Positions 17,977-27,549 of a stretch of DNA of 64,000 nt are shown here, one piece after another (within the stretch, counting starts at the first letter, position 1; the number at the start of each line of letters is the position of its first letter). A program made the position numbers and the translations under genes. This stretch comes from Saprospiraceae bacterium (lineage in GTDB: Bacteria > Bacteroidota > Bacteroidia > Chitinophagales > Saprospiraceae): contig JAHDEC010000009.1 in NCBI GenBank assembly GCA_020629035.1, positions 40,914 to 104,913 of the forward strand. The letters are read 5' to 3'. The notes below the pieces were generated by a model. That model was not told the DNA's origin. It was given only the letters and a program-made list of their open reading frames with translations, and searched no databases.

Positions 17977-19269
17977 ATGAATACAGAATTTTTTATTGCC
18001 CGTAGAATTGCCTTTCAAGGCCAAAAGTCTTTTTCAAAGATTATTGTACGGATTGCAATCCTAGCGATTGCCCTTGGCCTTGCCGTGATGATTGTGAGTA
18101 TGTCGATCATTACAGGCTTTAATCAGAAAATCTCTGAGAAGATATTTGGTTTTTGGGGCCATATCCATGTAACTGATATTCACATTACTAGATCTTATGA
18201 TTACCAAGCGATTGAATATTCATCTAGTTTGGTAGATAGCATAATGGGCATTGAAGGGATCGAACCAGTTGACAATGATGGTTTGCGCAGCCAATACCAG
18301 AATAGAGATTTAATATCCAATGGCGGTATTCGACAAGTACATTCATTCGCTTTTTTACCAGGCATCATTCAGTCAAAATCGGAGTTGGAAGGCATCATGC
18401 TCAAAGGGATTAATCGAGATTTTGATTGGAAGCAACTCGAAGAATTTATAATTAAAGGGGACTCGATAGTTTGGAATGATAGCATTGCTAGTCGATCGAT
18501 CATAGTATCTCAGCGAACTTCCCAGCGATTAAAGGTGGATGTGGGAGATAAGCTAATTGTGCAGTTTGTCCAAGGTCGTGATACGAAGAAAAGAGCTTTT
18601 ACTATAGCTGGTATTTATAAAACAGGCTTAGAGGAATATGATGTCAAATTTGCCATGTGTGATATTAGGGTCTTGCAAGATTTATTAGATTGGGAACCCA
18701 ACGAAGTGGCAGGTTATGAAATCTTTCTTGACAATGTAGATGATATGGATCTCTATGCAGATTATATATATGCAGAGATGTTACCAAGGAATCAGTTTGC
18801 CGAAACCATAAAAGATAAATTTCCCAATATTTTTGATTGGTTAGACTTACAAAAAATCAATGAGTATATTATTTTATTCTTAATGATTCTTGTTTCCGTG
18901 ATTAATATGACTACGGTGATTTTAATTATTATTTTGGAGCGATCCAGAATGATTGGTGTACTCAAGGCTTTAGGTTATAATCATTGGTCCATTCGTAAGA
19001 TATTTGTCTATTTGGCTTTTTGGATCACGGGTTTTGGGGTGTTTTTGGGAAATGTGCTAGGGCTAGGATTTTGTTTTCTTCAGGATAAATTCGAGTTTAT
19101 TAAATTGGACGAAGTAAACTATTATGTGGCCACAGCTCCGATTCAGATAGAGTTTTGGCCCATTTTGTTGCTCAATATTGGGACCATTCTTATCATCGTT
19201 TTCTTTATGTTGTTGCCGAGTTATTTGGTAAGTCACATTAAGCCGGTGAAAGTGCTAAGATTTGACTAG
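17977..19269 (+). CDS. FtsX/LolC-LolE-type ABC permease
   Basis: The 430-residue protein starts NTEFFIARRIAFQGQKSFSK, the typical start of LolC/E-like permeases. It has a transmembrane segment at about 22-46, a periplasmic domain (about 50-270), and three further helices (about 290-320, 345-375, 390-415). The motif ILERSRMIGVLKALGYNHW is the FtsX hallmark. By family it would extract lipoproteins from the inner membrane with a LolD ATPase, which is not present here. A generic lipid/lipoprotein transporter function is inferred. Confidence 0.85.
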   Translation: MNTEFFIARRIAFQGQKSFSKIIVRIAILAIALGLAVMIVSMSIITGFNQKISEKIFGFWGHIHVTDIHITRSYDYQAIEYSSSLVDSIMGIEGIEPVDNDGLRSQYQNRDLISNGGIRQVHSFAFLPGIIQSKSELEGIMLKGINRDFDWKQLEEFIIKGDSIVWNDSIASRSIIVSQRTSQRLKVDVGDKLIVQFVQGRDTKKRAFTIAGIYKTGLEEYDVKFAMCDIRVLQDLLDWEPNEVAGYEIFLDNVDDMDLYADYIYAEMLPRNQFAETIKDKFPNIFDWLDLQKINEYIILFLMILVSVINMTTVILIIILERSRMIGVLKALGYNHWSIRKIFVYLAFWITGFGVFLGNVLGLGFCFLQDKFEFIKLDEVNYYVATAPIQIEFWPILLLNIGTILIIVFFMLLPSYLVSHIKPVKVLRFD

Positions 19270-19337
19270 CTTTATGGTTCGATTGTTGTACTTGAAAGAT
19301 TAGAATTTTTATTAAATGATTTTGCAAACTATAGATT

Positions 19338-20285
19338 ATGATCCACTACCTCCTTACGGAGCAAAGAGAGCTGCGCGAGGTAGATCACAATCAATCTTGC
19401 AATTGGATTAATGTTTTTCCTCCATTTGAGCCTAACGAACTTGAAGGCCTAGCTCATCGGCTTAATATACCTGCAGATTTTCTTACTGATTCCCTAGATA
19501 TCGACGAACGGTCTCGATATGAAAAAGAAGAGACTGCCAAGCTTATACTCGTTAATACACCGATGTTAAATGTAAATGCGCTTGAAAACGAGGCCATTTT
19601 TATTACGGTACCTATAGGTATAATTATCACGGACGATGTTATAGTGACCATATCACAAGCGGACAATCCTATTCTTAAGCGTTTTATAGAAGGTAAGGTT
19701 AGAAACTTTAATGCCAGCGATCAACGAAAGTTTATTCTTCAAATTTTCGAGCAAAATACTTTTTGGTTTTTGGAGTGTTTGAAGAAGTTAAACCTAAAAC
19801 GTAATCTTATAGAACAAGAATTATATAATAGCAGTCGAAATAAAGAATTAAAGCAACTGCTCAGAATAGAAAAGAGTTTAGTCTTCTTTGTTAATTCATT
19901 AAGTGCAAATGATCTGCTAATGATGAAAATGAAGCGAACTGATTTTCTAAAGATTAGGGGTGATGAGTTATACGAAGATATTTTTGAAGATGTAATTATC
20001 GATAATGGACAGGCTTTAGAAATGTCTAATGTATATACTAATATATTAAGTGGGACGATGGAAGCCTATGCTTCGATTATCTCGAATAACATGAATAATT
20101 TTATTCAGCGACTTACGGTTGTGACGATTATTTTAATGGTACCAACTTTGGTGGCCAGTTTTTATGGGATGAATTTGACCCATTTGCCTTTCCAAGAAAG
20201 CAGCTACGCATTCTACTTTATCATCGCTTTCTCAATCATTTTGGGGCTTGGGCTCATTTGGTTCTTTAGGAGACACCAAAAATGA
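19338..20285 (+). CDS. corA: CorA-family divalent cation (magnesium) channel
   Basis: The 315-residue protein has a long cytoplasmic N-terminal domain and two C-terminal transmembrane helices. The signature YGMN (in SFYGMNLTHLP) follows the first helix, as in all CorA channels. The last helix ends with basic residues (RRHQK). It is likely a homopentameric Mg2+ channel. It starts 68 bp after the LolC/E-type gene and may be cotranscribed. Confidence 0.9.
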   Translation: MIHYLLTEQRELREVDHNQSCNWINVFPPFEPNELEGLAHRLNIPADFLTDSLDIDERSRYEKEETAKLILVNTPMLNVNALENEAIFITVPIGIIITDDVIVTISQADNPILKRFIEGKVRNFNASDQRKFILQIFEQNTFWFLECLKKLNLKRNLIEQELYNSSRNKELKQLLRIEKSLVFFVNSLSANDLLMMKMKRTDFLKIRGDELYEDIFEDVIIDNGQALEMSNVYTNILSGTMEAYASIISNNMNNFIQRLTVVTIILMVPTLVASFYGMNLTHLPFQESSYAFYFIIAFSIILGLGLIWFFRRHQK

Positions 20286-20601
20286 TTTTTTCTTCTAGTA
20301 AATTTCTCCTTTTTTCAAAATAGTATTGATAGAATAGTTATCCACATATGTGGATAAAACAATGAACATATTATAAAATATTTGTATTTATTTTGTAGAA
20401 CGGTTTTGATGCAAACTAAACAAACCAACTGATTAACCTTTAGCATCGTGTTGAAAACCTAAACAATTACATAACAAAGCTGTATACATACAAAAGAAAA
20501 ATATATGATATTTTTCTAAGGGAAGTAGACTCTTTATTATTTGATTGTTGTACATTAGATATTACAAAAGATTTTAATATAATTTAAGCCTTCAAAAGAC
20601 C
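20286..20601. other. Intergenic region upstream of nrdB
   Basis: The 316-bp AT-rich spacer between corA and nrdB shows no open frame of protein character. It contains the perfect DnaA-box palindrome (20338-20357) and an 8-bp palindrome TGTATACA in the middle. No NrdR-box pair of the ACACnATAT type was found by eye. It probably holds the nrdBA promoter. Confidence 0.6.
20338..20357. promoter_or_regulatory. Perfect inverted pair of DnaA boxes
   Basis: The 20-base sequence TTATCCACATATGTGGATAA is a perfect palindrome: TTATCCACA (the strict DnaA box consensus), a TA centre, then TGTGGATAA, the same box inverted. It lies about 245 bp before nrdB. In E. coli, DnaA boxes at nrdAB regulate ribonucleotide reductase transcription, so a similar role here is plausible but inferred. 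Confidence 0.65.
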
Positions 20602-21570
20602 ATGATTGAACCTATTCTGAAAGAAAATCCAAACCGATTCGTAATCTTCCCCGTGGAGCACCATGATATATGGGATTTTTATAAAAAATCTGTAGCATCC
20701 ATATGGACTGTAGAAGAAATAGATTTACATCAAGATCTTTCAGACTGGGTTAATAAATTAAACGATAACGAACGTCATTTTATAAAACATGTACTAGCAT
20801 TCTTTGCTGCCAGTGATGGTATAGTCAATGAGAATTTAGCCGAGAACATGGTGACGGAAGTACAATATACTGAAGCAAAGTTTTTCTATGGTTTCCAAAT
20901 TGCCATGGAAAACATACATTCAGAAACTTATTCTTTATTAATTGATACTTACATAAAGGATAACAAAGAAAAAGATTATCTATTCAACGCACTCGAGAAT
21001 ATGGAGTGTGTAAAGAAAAAGGCCGACTGGGCTTTACGATGGATTGACGAAGGAAATTTTGCAGAGCGATTAATCGCATTTGCAGCCGTAGAAGGTATTT
21101 TCTTTTCAGGTTCATTTTGTTCTATTTTCTGGCTGAAGAAAAGAGGACTTATGCCAGGCCTGACTTTTTCAAATGAATTGATTTCGAGAGATGAAGGAAT
21201 GCATTGCGATTTTGCATGCTTACTTTATAACCAACATATTGTAAACAAATTAGACAAAGACCTAATTGCTCAAGTCATCACAGATGCAGTGGAAATTGAG
21301 AAAGAATTTGTTACAGATGCTCTACCTGTTAACTTAATTGGTATGAACGCTGAAATGATGTGCGAATACATCGAATTTGTTGCAGACCGACTATTAGTAT
21401 CATTAGGTAACCCTAAAGTCTACAATGCAGATAATCCATTCCCTTGGATGGAAATGATCTCATTACAGGGTAAAACCAACTTTTTCGAGAAGCGAGTAGG
21501 AGATTACCAGAAATCTGGAGTTATGGCTGATAAAGACAAACAAGTCTTTACGCTGGACGAAGATTTTTAG
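20602..21570 (+). CDS. nrdB: Ribonucleoside-diphosphate reductase, beta (small) subunit
   Basis: The 322-residue ferritin-like protein has the di-iron ligand pattern of class I enzymes: Asp in FFAASDG, EXXH in [11 protein letters not shown] with the following Tyr in the radical position, and a second pair in [10 protein letters not shown]. With NrdA it reduces ribonucleotides to deoxyribonucleotides, generating the tyrosyl radical. The nrdA gene follows after 87 bp on the same strand. The gene order B then A is seen in other Bacteroidota. Confidence 0.94.
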   Translation: MIEPILKENPNRFVIFPVEHHDIWDFYKKSVASIWTVEEIDLHQDLSDWVNKLNDNERHFIKHVLAFFAASDGIVNENLAENMVTEVQYTEAKFFYGFQIAMENIHSETYSLLIDTYIKDNKEKDYLFNALENMECVKKKADWALRWIDEGNFAERLIAFAAVEGIFFSGSFCSIFWLKKRGLMPGLTFSNELISRDEGMHCDFACLLYNQHIVNKLDKDLIAQVITDAVEIEKEFVTDALPVNLIGMNAEMMCEYIEFVADRLLVSLGNPKVYNADNPFPWMEMISLQGKTNFFEKRVGDYQKSGVMADKDKQVFTLDEDF

Positions 21571-21657
21571 GAAACTACAACTACTGACTAAGAGACTATC
21601 AACCAGAGTATGAAAACTAGAATTGTTTAGTTTTTAACCGAAAAAACATGTATTTCG

Positions 21658-24042
21658 ATGATGCAAGTAATTAAACGTAATGGAAAAGCTCAAGACGTGA
21701 GCTTTGATAAAATAACAGCTAGAATAGCTAAACTATGTTATGGTCTGAACACAAACTATATTGACCATATAGAAATTTCTAAAAAAGTCATACAAGGTTT
21801 ATACGATGGTGTAACCACTGTACAATTGGATAATCTAGCCGCTGAAACGGCGGCATCACTAACGACTAAACATCCACAGTTTACGCAATTAGCTGCAAGA
21901 ATTGCCATATCCAATCTACACAAACAAACAAAGAAATCCTTCGCCACTACCATGGAAGGATTGTATAACTACATAGATCCTAAAACCGGTGAAAAAGCCG
22001 GGTTGATTTCTGACACAACCATGGAAATCATTAAGAAAAATGCTGATAGAATAGATGCAGCAATCATCTATGATCGAGATTATAACTTCGATTACTTCGG
22101 GTTTAAAACACTAGAACGATCATACTTATTAAGAATGAACGGTGAGGTAGTAGAAAGACCACAGCACATGCTCATGAGAGCTGCAGTCGGTATACATGGT
22201 GAGGACATTGATGCAGCCATCGAGACTTACAACTACATGTCCGAAAAATGGTTTATTCACGCAACACCTACTTTATTTAATGCGGGAACACCTAAACCTC
22301 AACTTTCTTCATGTTTCCTTTTAACAGCAACGGAAGATAGTATAAGTGGGATTTTTGAAACATTAACAAGATGTGCAAAAATTTCGCAGTCAGCTGGAGG
22401 AATTGGTTTAAGTATCCACAATGTAAGAGCTAAAGGAAGTTACATAAAAGGCACTGGAGGAACTTCTAATGGAATTATCCCGATGCTTAAAGTATTTAAT
22501 GATACAGCTAGATATGTTGATCAAGGTGGTGGGAAACGTAAAGGAGCGTTTGCTATCTACTTAGAGCCATGGCATGCAGATATTAAAGAGTTTTTAGACT
22601 TAAAAAAGAATACCGGTGCTGAGGAGATGCGAGCAAGAGATCTTTTCTACGCAATGTGGATTTCAGATCTGTTTATGGAGCGTGTAGAGAAAGATACAAC
22701 TTGGACTTTATTCTGTCCAAACGAAGCACCAGGCTTATGTGATGTTTATGGAGATGAATTTAAAGCACTCTACGAAAAATACGAAGCAGAAGGGAAGGGG
22801 AGAACAACTATCAAGGCTAGAGATCTTTGGTTCTCAATCTTAGAATCACAAATAGAAACAGGTACTCCTTATATATTATATAAAGACGCAGCTAACGAAA
22901 AATCAAACCAGAAAAATCTTGGTACGATTCGTTCAAGTAACCTGTGTACAGAAATCATGGAATATACTTCCAAAGATGAAGTAGCAGTTTGTAACCTCGC
23001 ATCTATATCACTGGTTAAGTTTGTCAACGAAGAAACTAAAACTTTTGATTTCGACAAATTAGTTGAAGTAACAAGAGTTATAACTAGAAACCTAAATAAG
23101 GTAATTGATATTAACTATTATCCGGTGATTGAAGCTGAGAACTCAAACATGAGACACAGACCGATCGGAATAGGAGTACAAGGATTAGCAGATGCGTTTA
23201 TCAAATTAAGATTGCCGTTTGACAGTGAAGAAGCAAAGCAACTTAACAAAGACATCTTCGAAGCCATATATTTCGGTGCCGTAACAGAATCTAATGCACT
23301 AGCAGAAAGAGATGGTGCTTATGAAACGTACAAAGGCTCACCAGCAAGCAAAGGTCAATTGCAATACGATATGTGGGGCGTAAAACCATCGAAGCGTTTT
23401 GATTGGGCAAGCCTAAAAAAGAGCATCAAGAAATCAGGACTAAGAAACAGTCTTCTAATAGCTCCAATGCCTACTGCCTCCACTTCACAAATATTAGGTA
23501 ACAACGAATGTTTCGAACCATATACTTCTAACATTTATACTAGAAGAACTTTGTCTGGTGAGTACATCATCGTCAACAAACATTTACTCAGAGATTTAAT
23601 CAAACTTAATCTTTGGGATGATGAAATGAAGGAGGCATTAATGGCTGCTAAAGGTAGCATTCAAAATATCCCTGGTATACCACAGGACATCAAGGATTTA
23701 TATAAGACCGTATGGGAAATAAGCCAAAAAGTAATTATCGATATGGCTGCTGACCGAGGTGCTTACATTTGCCAAAGTCAAAGCCTAAATCTATTTGTCC
23801 AGGATGCTAATTTTGGGAAACTTTCATCCATGCATTTTTATGGCTGGAAAAAAGGACTCAAAACAGGTATGTATTATTTACGATCAAAATCAGCCGTAGA
23901 CGCAATACAGTTTACATTGAGCGAGAAATATCAAAAGAAATTTGTAGAAAAAGCGGGAAAAGAACAAGAAGTTATGGATCTAGAAGCCGCAGAGGGAGAA
24001 GTGTGCACCATGGAAGATGGGTGCCTAATGTGTGGTAGTTAA
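21658..24042 (+). CDS. nrdA: Ribonucleoside-diphosphate reductase, alpha (large) subunit
   Basis: The 794-residue protein has an N-terminal ATP-cone (about 1-95, starting [17 protein letters not shown]), the dNTP/substrate barrel with SSCFLL and [22 protein letters not shown], the catalytic NLCTEIMEY...VCNLAS region, [19 protein letters not shown], and the C-terminal cysteine pair CLMC used for re-reduction. Two adjacent ATGs (21658 and 21661) are possible starts. The ATP-cone predicts allosteric control by dATP. A strong terminator follows at 24062. Confidence 0.95.
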   Translation: MMQVIKRNGKAQDVSFDKITARIAKLCYGLNTNYIDHIEISKKVIQGLYDGVTTVQLDNLAAETAASLTTKHPQFTQLAARIAISNLHKQTKKSFATTMEGLYNYIDPKTGEKAGLISDTTMEIIKKNADRIDAAIIYDRDYNFDYFGFKTLERSYLLRMNGEVVERPQHMLMRAAVGIHGEDIDAAIETYNYMSEKWFIHATPTLFNAGTPKPQLSSCFLLTATEDSISGIFETLTRCAKISQSAGGIGLSIHNVRAKGSYIKGTGGTSNGIIPMLKVFNDTARYVDQGGGKRKGAFAIYLEPWHADIKEFLDLKKNTGAEEMRARDLFYAMWISDLFMERVEKDTTWTLFCPNEAPGLCDVYGDEFKALYEKYEAEGKGRTTIKARDLWFSILESQIETGTPYILYKDAANEKSNQKNLGTIRSSNLCTEIMEYTSKDEVAVCNLASISLVKFVNEETKTFDFDKLVEVTRVITRNLNKVIDINYYPVIEAENSNMRHRPIGIGVQGLADAFIKLRLPFDSEEAKQLNKDIFEAIYFGAVTESNALAERDGAYETYKGSPASKGQLQYDMWGVKPSKRFDWASLKKSIKKSGLRNSLLIAPMPTASTSQILGNNECFEPYTSNIYTRRTLSGEYIIVNKHLLRDLIKLNLWDDEMKEALMAAKGSIQNIPGIPQDIKDLYKTVWEISQKVIIDMAADRGAYICQSQSLNLFVQDANFGKLSSMHFYGWKKGLKTGMYYLRSKSAVDAIQFTLSEKYQKKFVEKAGKEQEVMDLEAAEGEVCTMEDGCLMCGS

Positions 24043-24061
24043 TCTAAACTTTCAGAGAAAT

Positions 24062-24093
24062 AAAGCCTCGATTTTTAATTAAATCGGGGCTTT
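24062..24093. terminator. Bidirectional rho-independent terminator after nrdA
   Basis: A 13-bp stem (24062-24074 with 24081-24093; one G-U pair) encloses a 6-base loop and is followed by a T-rich run on the plus strand. An A-rich flank precedes it, so it may also stop leftward transcripts. It lies 20 bp after the nrdA stop and before the convergent GNAT gene. Confidence 0.85.
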
Positions 24094-24160
24094 TATTTTT
24101 TACACAAGCTAATAAAGAAATGCTAACTAGATTAGGTGGTATTCATAGAACCAGCAAGGG

Positions 24161-24703
24161 CTAGATCTTAAGCATCATTCTATTTAAGGCAAATCGGTGT
24201 GATGATTTTTTAAAGTACCCAGGAATTTTGCCATAGCTTTTAAATCCAAATTTTGTGTACAAGGAAATGGCAGGAAGGTTATCATCATATACATCCAAAC
24301 AAATGATTTCTATGATAGCTGATGTTTTTGCCCAATGCAGCGCAGCCTCCATTAAAAATCCACCTACACCGATATTACGCCAGTTCTGGTGGATACCCAT
24401 TCCTAGCATGGCAACATGACTCATAGCGTCGCGCTGTGAGCCCACTAGGTCTATATTGCCAATTAAGAACCCATCTTGTTCGACAAGTAATAGAACACTA
24501 TTTTCTCGTAATGAAATCACTTCAATCATTTCTCTTTCTCCTTCTATATTGTATTGGTATTCATCAGAACTCATTGGGATGTAATCAGACTGGTCAATGT
24601 AACATAACTTCAAAGCGTTCAATGCACCAGCATCATCAACATTGGCTTCTCGTATTCGAACAACTTGCCCATTTTTACATTGATATGTTTGTTCAATGAA
24701 CAT
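24161..24703 (-). CDS. GNAT-family N-acetyltransferase
   Basis: This 180-residue protein has the GNAT core: a beta strand with IGNIDLVGSQRDAMSHVAMLGM, the acetyl-CoA loop QNWRNIGVGGFLMEAAL (RxxGxG/A-like), and the C-terminal YDDNLPAISLYTKFGFKSYG segment. It most resembles small-molecule or protein-N-terminal acetyltransferases of the YhhY/RimI class, but the substrate cannot be told. Its start codon overlaps the YigZ gene stop by one base. Confidence 0.82.
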   Translation of the reverse strand: MFIEQTYQCKNGQVVRIREANVDDAGALNALKLCYIDQSDYIPMSSDEYQYNIEGEREMIEVISLRENSVLLLVEQDGFLIGNIDLVGSQRDAMSHVAMLGMGIHQNWRNIGVGGFLMEAALHWAKTSAIIEIICLDVYDDNLPAISLYTKFGFKSYGKIPGYFKKSSHRFALNRMMLKI

Positions 24704-25359
24704 TAGTCTACAATTTTGAACTCACAGTCAGCAACTTCAGTTTCTTCCTCAATATCTTCAGTCGATCGATTAAGCATATTAGCTTTTAGCTGAATGATGG
24801 TTTGCTCCGCTAGAGATTGAGGAACATGCATAATTATGCGTGGAGTACCCTCAAATAGCTTTTCAGTTTTTATGGTTTCAATACCTTTTATAGCTTCCAT
24901 GATAGCTCCCAGTCTTTCATAGGTAAAAGAAAGTAATACTTTTTTCGTAACCGTTTTTTCTATGGGAAAAACATTTTCTAAAGCAAGAACTGTTGCTTCT
25001 TTATATGATCTGATCAAACCAGAAGTACCAAGTTTTACTCCACCAAAATATCGCACCACCACTACGCCGATGTCAGATAGGTTTTCCTTGATTATTTGAC
25101 CATAGATCGGTTTTCCAGCAGTACCAGAAGGTTCACCATCATCATTGATACGATAGGGTTCACCCCTTAAACCAATGCGATAGGCATAACAATGATGCCT
25201 TGACTTCAAGTGTTCTTTTTTTAATTCTTTAAGTTTTGCATTAAATGCTTCGATGGAATCCATTGGAAAGGCATAGGCTATAAACTTGCTTCCTTTCTCT
25301 TTATATTCTCCGATTGAGACCGAGGCTATGCTTGTATATCTGTCTTGAGACTCACTCAT
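24703..25359 (-). CDS. YigZ/IMPACT-family protein
   Basis: The 218-residue protein has the N-terminal IMPACT domain with the signature RHHCYAYRIG...RINDDGEPSGTAGKPIY and the VVVVRYFGGVKLGTSGLIRSY segment, plus the C-terminal ferredoxin-like DUF1949 half. The family binds nucleotides or RNA, and its role in bacteria is unsettled. It overlaps the GNAT gene and is preceded by the EamA gene 6 bp upstream, so the cluster DUF2007-EamA-YigZ-GNAT is probably one unit. Confidence 0.88.
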   Translation of the reverse strand: MSESQDRYTSIASVSIGEYKEKGSKFIAYAFPMDSIEAFNAKLKELKKEHLKSRHHCYAYRIGLRGEPYRINDDGEPSGTAGKPIYGQIIKENLSDIGVVVVRYFGGVKLGTSGLIRSYKEATVLALENVFPIEKTVTKKVLLSFTYERLGAIMEAIKGIETIKTEKLFEGTPRIIMHVPQSLAEQTIIQLKANMLNRSTEDIEEETEVADCEFKIVD

Positions 25360-25365
25360 AATTCA

Positions 25366-26232
25366 TTAACTCACTAATAAGGCAATAGCTACCAAAGCGC
25401 AAATAACCCCAAAGAATCGAATGCCTGAAACTTGCTCTTTAAAAAGGAAATAGCCCATTAAAGCATTAACGACAATAATACCTACATTCAATATTGGGAA
25501 AACAACAGAACCATCCATACCTCTTTCTAGCATAACCATAATCCAGTATATAGAAAAGAAGTTAGGTACCCCCAGCAAAACACCCCATAAGACATCTTTC
25601 CAGGTAAAAGCCGAAGGTGATTTAATCGATTTTAAAACATAAAAAATCAAGCCTATGCACCCGGCAAAAAAGAACAAACTAGCGGTAAACTCTACATTGC
25701 TTCCATCTGACCAGCCATAAGCACTAATTAGATATAAACCAATTTCAATAATTCCACTACCCAAAATAGTGAGCAAAGCAAGATGCCACCATTTCTTTAA
25801 CTTGGTAAATTCACCATCGTTTTTCTTTGATGGAAAATTGATGAGAAGAATAGCAATAACAGCTAAACTGATACCTAAACCTTTAGTGAGATTAAAGACT
25901 TCATTAAATACGATAATCCCAACTATACTTGGGAAGATCATTGACATTTTTTGAAAAATGGTGGTGACTAATACACCTAACTTTTGTACAGAGGAAGCCA
26001 CAATATTGAAAATAAAAATAAATAAGACACCCAAAAGGATGGCAGGAACAAACCATTTATACTGAATCATCGAAGCGCTGATGGCTGGCTTCATAAAAAT
26101 CAGCGATGCCGTTATAGCACAAACAAAGTAATTAATAATAATGGCATGTAGATTATTAACTCCATATCGCTCGAAGCTCTTAAAAACCAAGGCAATCATA
26201 GAATTAACGAAAATCGTAAAGGCTAACAACAT
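25366..26232 (-). CDS. EamA/DMT-family small-molecule transporter
   Basis: This is a 288-residue protein of about ten hydrophobic helices in two EamA-like halves. Segments such as GVLVTTIFQKMSMIFPSIVGI and MDGSVVFPILNVGIIVVNAL are characteristic of drug/metabolite transporters. Substrate unknown. It sits 4 bp after the DUF2007 gene on the same strand. The start at 26232 is a normal ATG with a hydrophobic N-terminus. Confidence 0.82.
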   Translation of the reverse strand: MLLAFTIFVNSMIALVFKSFERYGVNNLHAIIINYFVCAITASLIFMKPAISASMIQYKWFVPAILLGVLFIFIFNIVASSVQKLGVLVTTIFQKMSMIFPSIVGIIVFNEVFNLTKGLGISLAVIAILLINFPSKKNDGEFTKLKKWWHLALLTILGSGIIEIGLYLISAYGWSDGSNVEFTASLFFFAGCIGLIFYVLKSIKSPSAFTWKDVLWGVLLGVPNFFSIYWIMVMLERGMDGSVVFPILNVGIIVVNALMGYFLFKEQVSGIRFFGVICALVAIALLVS

Positions 26233-26236
26233 ATCA

Positions 26237-26485
26237 TTATTCTATAATACCGTTCTCCACTAATAAACTTTTGGCTGCCTCTTTATCGACTGCTAGCACA
26301 TGTAATTCTATGTCACCAAAGACACCAGCATGCGCAGAATCTTTTTTATTCATCACAAAACTTCGAATACCTGCTTCTCTCAGAATATGCTGTGCGGTCA
26401 TTATTTTCAATTCTGAGACCGTAAACATTACCATATTGTCTTCCATAAACCATCTTTTTCCAAAGATAGCTAATTGATCATTCAT
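26237..26485 (-). CDS. DUF2007-type putative signal-transducing protein
   Basis: This is an 82-residue soluble protein with an MFTVSELKIMTAQHILREAG start and the segment GDIELHVLAVDKEAAKSLLVENG, typical of the DUF2007 domain (an ACT-like small fold). The start could be ATG 26446 (MEDNMVMFTV) rather than 26485, since the first 13 residues are not conserved in character. Its role is unknown. Confidence 0.72.
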   Translation of the reverse strand: MNDQLAIFGKRWFMEDNMVMFTVSELKIMTAQHILREAGIRSFVMNKKDSAHAGVFGDIELHVLAVDKEAAKSLLVENGIIE

Positions 26486-26731
26486 GCAGGGTTTCTACCA
26501 AGTTGTTATAGTTTAATAGACCGATTATTCACTCATTGGGATTACTTATGCTCGGTGCAAACGAATGAAGTACGCTTGTTTTGACCTCAATGAGTAAAAA
26601 AAAATATTGTATTCTTCATTTTGAATAAAGCCCTATTTAATTGCGGTTTTGATTGAGTCGAACTTATTTTTTATTGGCAATTAAAAAAATATTTTCTATT
26701 AATTATTTTACTTCATAAATATTGCATAGAT

Positions 26732-26743
26732 TTGGTTAACCAA
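26732..26743. promoter_or_regulatory. Palindromic operator candidate upstream of the GntR gene
   Basis: TTGGTTAACCAA is a perfect 12-bp palindrome 30 bp before the regulator start. It matches the TTGGT-nn-ACCAA form used by FCD-subfamily GntR regulators such as UxuR/ExuR/LldR. Binding by the neighbouring gene product is inferred. Confidence 0.55.
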
Positions 26744-26744
26744 T

Positions 26745-26758
26745 TTAGTTAAAACTAA
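26745..26758. promoter_or_regulatory. Second inverted repeat upstream of the GntR gene
   Basis: The sequence TTAGTTAAAACTAA has arms TTAGTT and AACTAA around AA. It lies one base after the first palindrome and 14 bp before the regulator start. The same arms occur upstream of the damaged susC gene (27517-27531), which suggests a shared operator for autoregulation and locus control. This is inference. Confidence 0.5.
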
Positions 26759-26772
26759 TCTGACAATATTTT

Positions 26773-27483
26773 ATGCTATCAAATCTTACAAAGATTGAAG
26801 TCGACAATCCAGTCGATATAATCATTGCTCAAATTCGAGATTTAATAAGTTCTGGCACTGTAAAGCCAGGCGATAAACTTCCTCCAGAAAGAAAATTAGC
26901 CGAGTACCTTGGTGTCAGCAGAGGTCAAATTAGAGAAGCGATTAATAAATTACAATTTTATGGTATAGTTAAGGTGCTTCCACAAAGTGGTACTGTTGTG
27001 ACAGGTCTAGGGATTGCGGCCTTAGAAGGTTTAATTACTGATATTCTTAAAATAGAACAAACCGATTTTAAATCTCTGGTAGACACAAGGGTTTTGCTCG
27101 AGAAGGAAGCAGCTCGTTTAGCAGCGATTCATAGAACACCGGATGATCTAGTAGAAATGTATAATGCTTTAGATCTTTATGAAACTAAGCTGAGACAACA
27201 TGGTCAGGCGATTGAGGAAGATTTACTTTACCATATAAAAATTGCAGAAGCAAGTAACAACTCAGTGCTTAAATCCCTCATAATGATTATCACACCCGAC
27301 ATAGTAAGTAATTTTACCAATTTAAAAGTCTGTGATGAAGGAAATAACCTAGAGACGATAGAACAGCACAGAAATATTTTAGACAAAATCGCAGCTCAAA
27401 AACCAGAAGAGGCGGTTTTAGCGATGGACCTCCACCTGCAAGAAATAATAGAATTTAGTAAAAACTTTAATCCAAAAAAATAA
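26773..27483 (+). CDS. GntR-family transcriptional regulator, FCD (FadR-type) effector domain
   Basis: The 236-residue regulator has a winged helix-turn-helix (about residues 18-78; ISSGTVKPGDKLPPERKLAE and SRGQIREAINKLQFYGIVKV) and a helical FCD domain (about 95-225). The latter has a metal/effector His in EEDLLYHIKIAEASNN and another in EQHRNILDKI. In Bacteroidota, FCD regulators often control alginate or uronate utilisation loci, which fits the SusC and alginate lyase remnants directly downstream. It appears intact. A short inverted repeat ends the gene. Confidence 0.88.
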   Translation: MLSNLTKIEVDNPVDIIIAQIRDLISSGTVKPGDKLPPERKLAEYLGVSRGQIREAINKLQFYGIVKVLPQSGTVVTGLGIAALEGLITDILKIEQTDFKSLVDTRVLLEKEAARLAAIHRTPDDLVEMYNALDLYETKLRQHGQAIEEDLLYHIKIAEASNNSVLKSLIMIITPDIVSNFTNLKVCDEGNNLETIEQHRNILDKIAAQKPEEAVLAMDLHLQEIIEFSKNFNPKK

Positions 27484-27503
27484 GAGAGAGCTGCCACTCT
27501 CTC
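27484..27503 (+). terminator. Short hairpin after the GntR gene
   Basis: A 7-bp perfect stem (GAGAGAG and CTCTCTC) with a 6-base loop follows the TAA stop immediately. It is not followed by a long T-run, so it may be a weak terminator or attenuator before the susC promoter. Confidence 0.45.
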
Positions 27504-27516
27504 TCATACAAAATCA

Positions 27517-27531
27517 ATTAGTTTAACTAAT
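27517..27531. promoter_or_regulatory. Inverted repeat upstream of the damaged susC gene
   Basis: The sequence ATTAGTTTAACTAAT has perfect 7-bp arms around a single T and ends 18 bp before the susC start. Its arms match the second palindrome upstream of the GntR gene. It probably was the operator of the SusC transcription unit. Confidence 0.5.
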
Positions 27532-27549
27532 GAAAAAACTTCACTAATT

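Noticed and set aside
20338..20357. Replication origin at the DnaA-box palindrome
   Set aside because: Only one pair of boxes is present, without a cluster of boxes or neighbouring dnaA/dnaN-type genes.
26531..26595. 8-bp inverted repeat ACTCATTG...CAATGAGT before the GntR gene
   Set aside because: Arms are short and 49 bp apart, expected by chance in AT-rich spacer.
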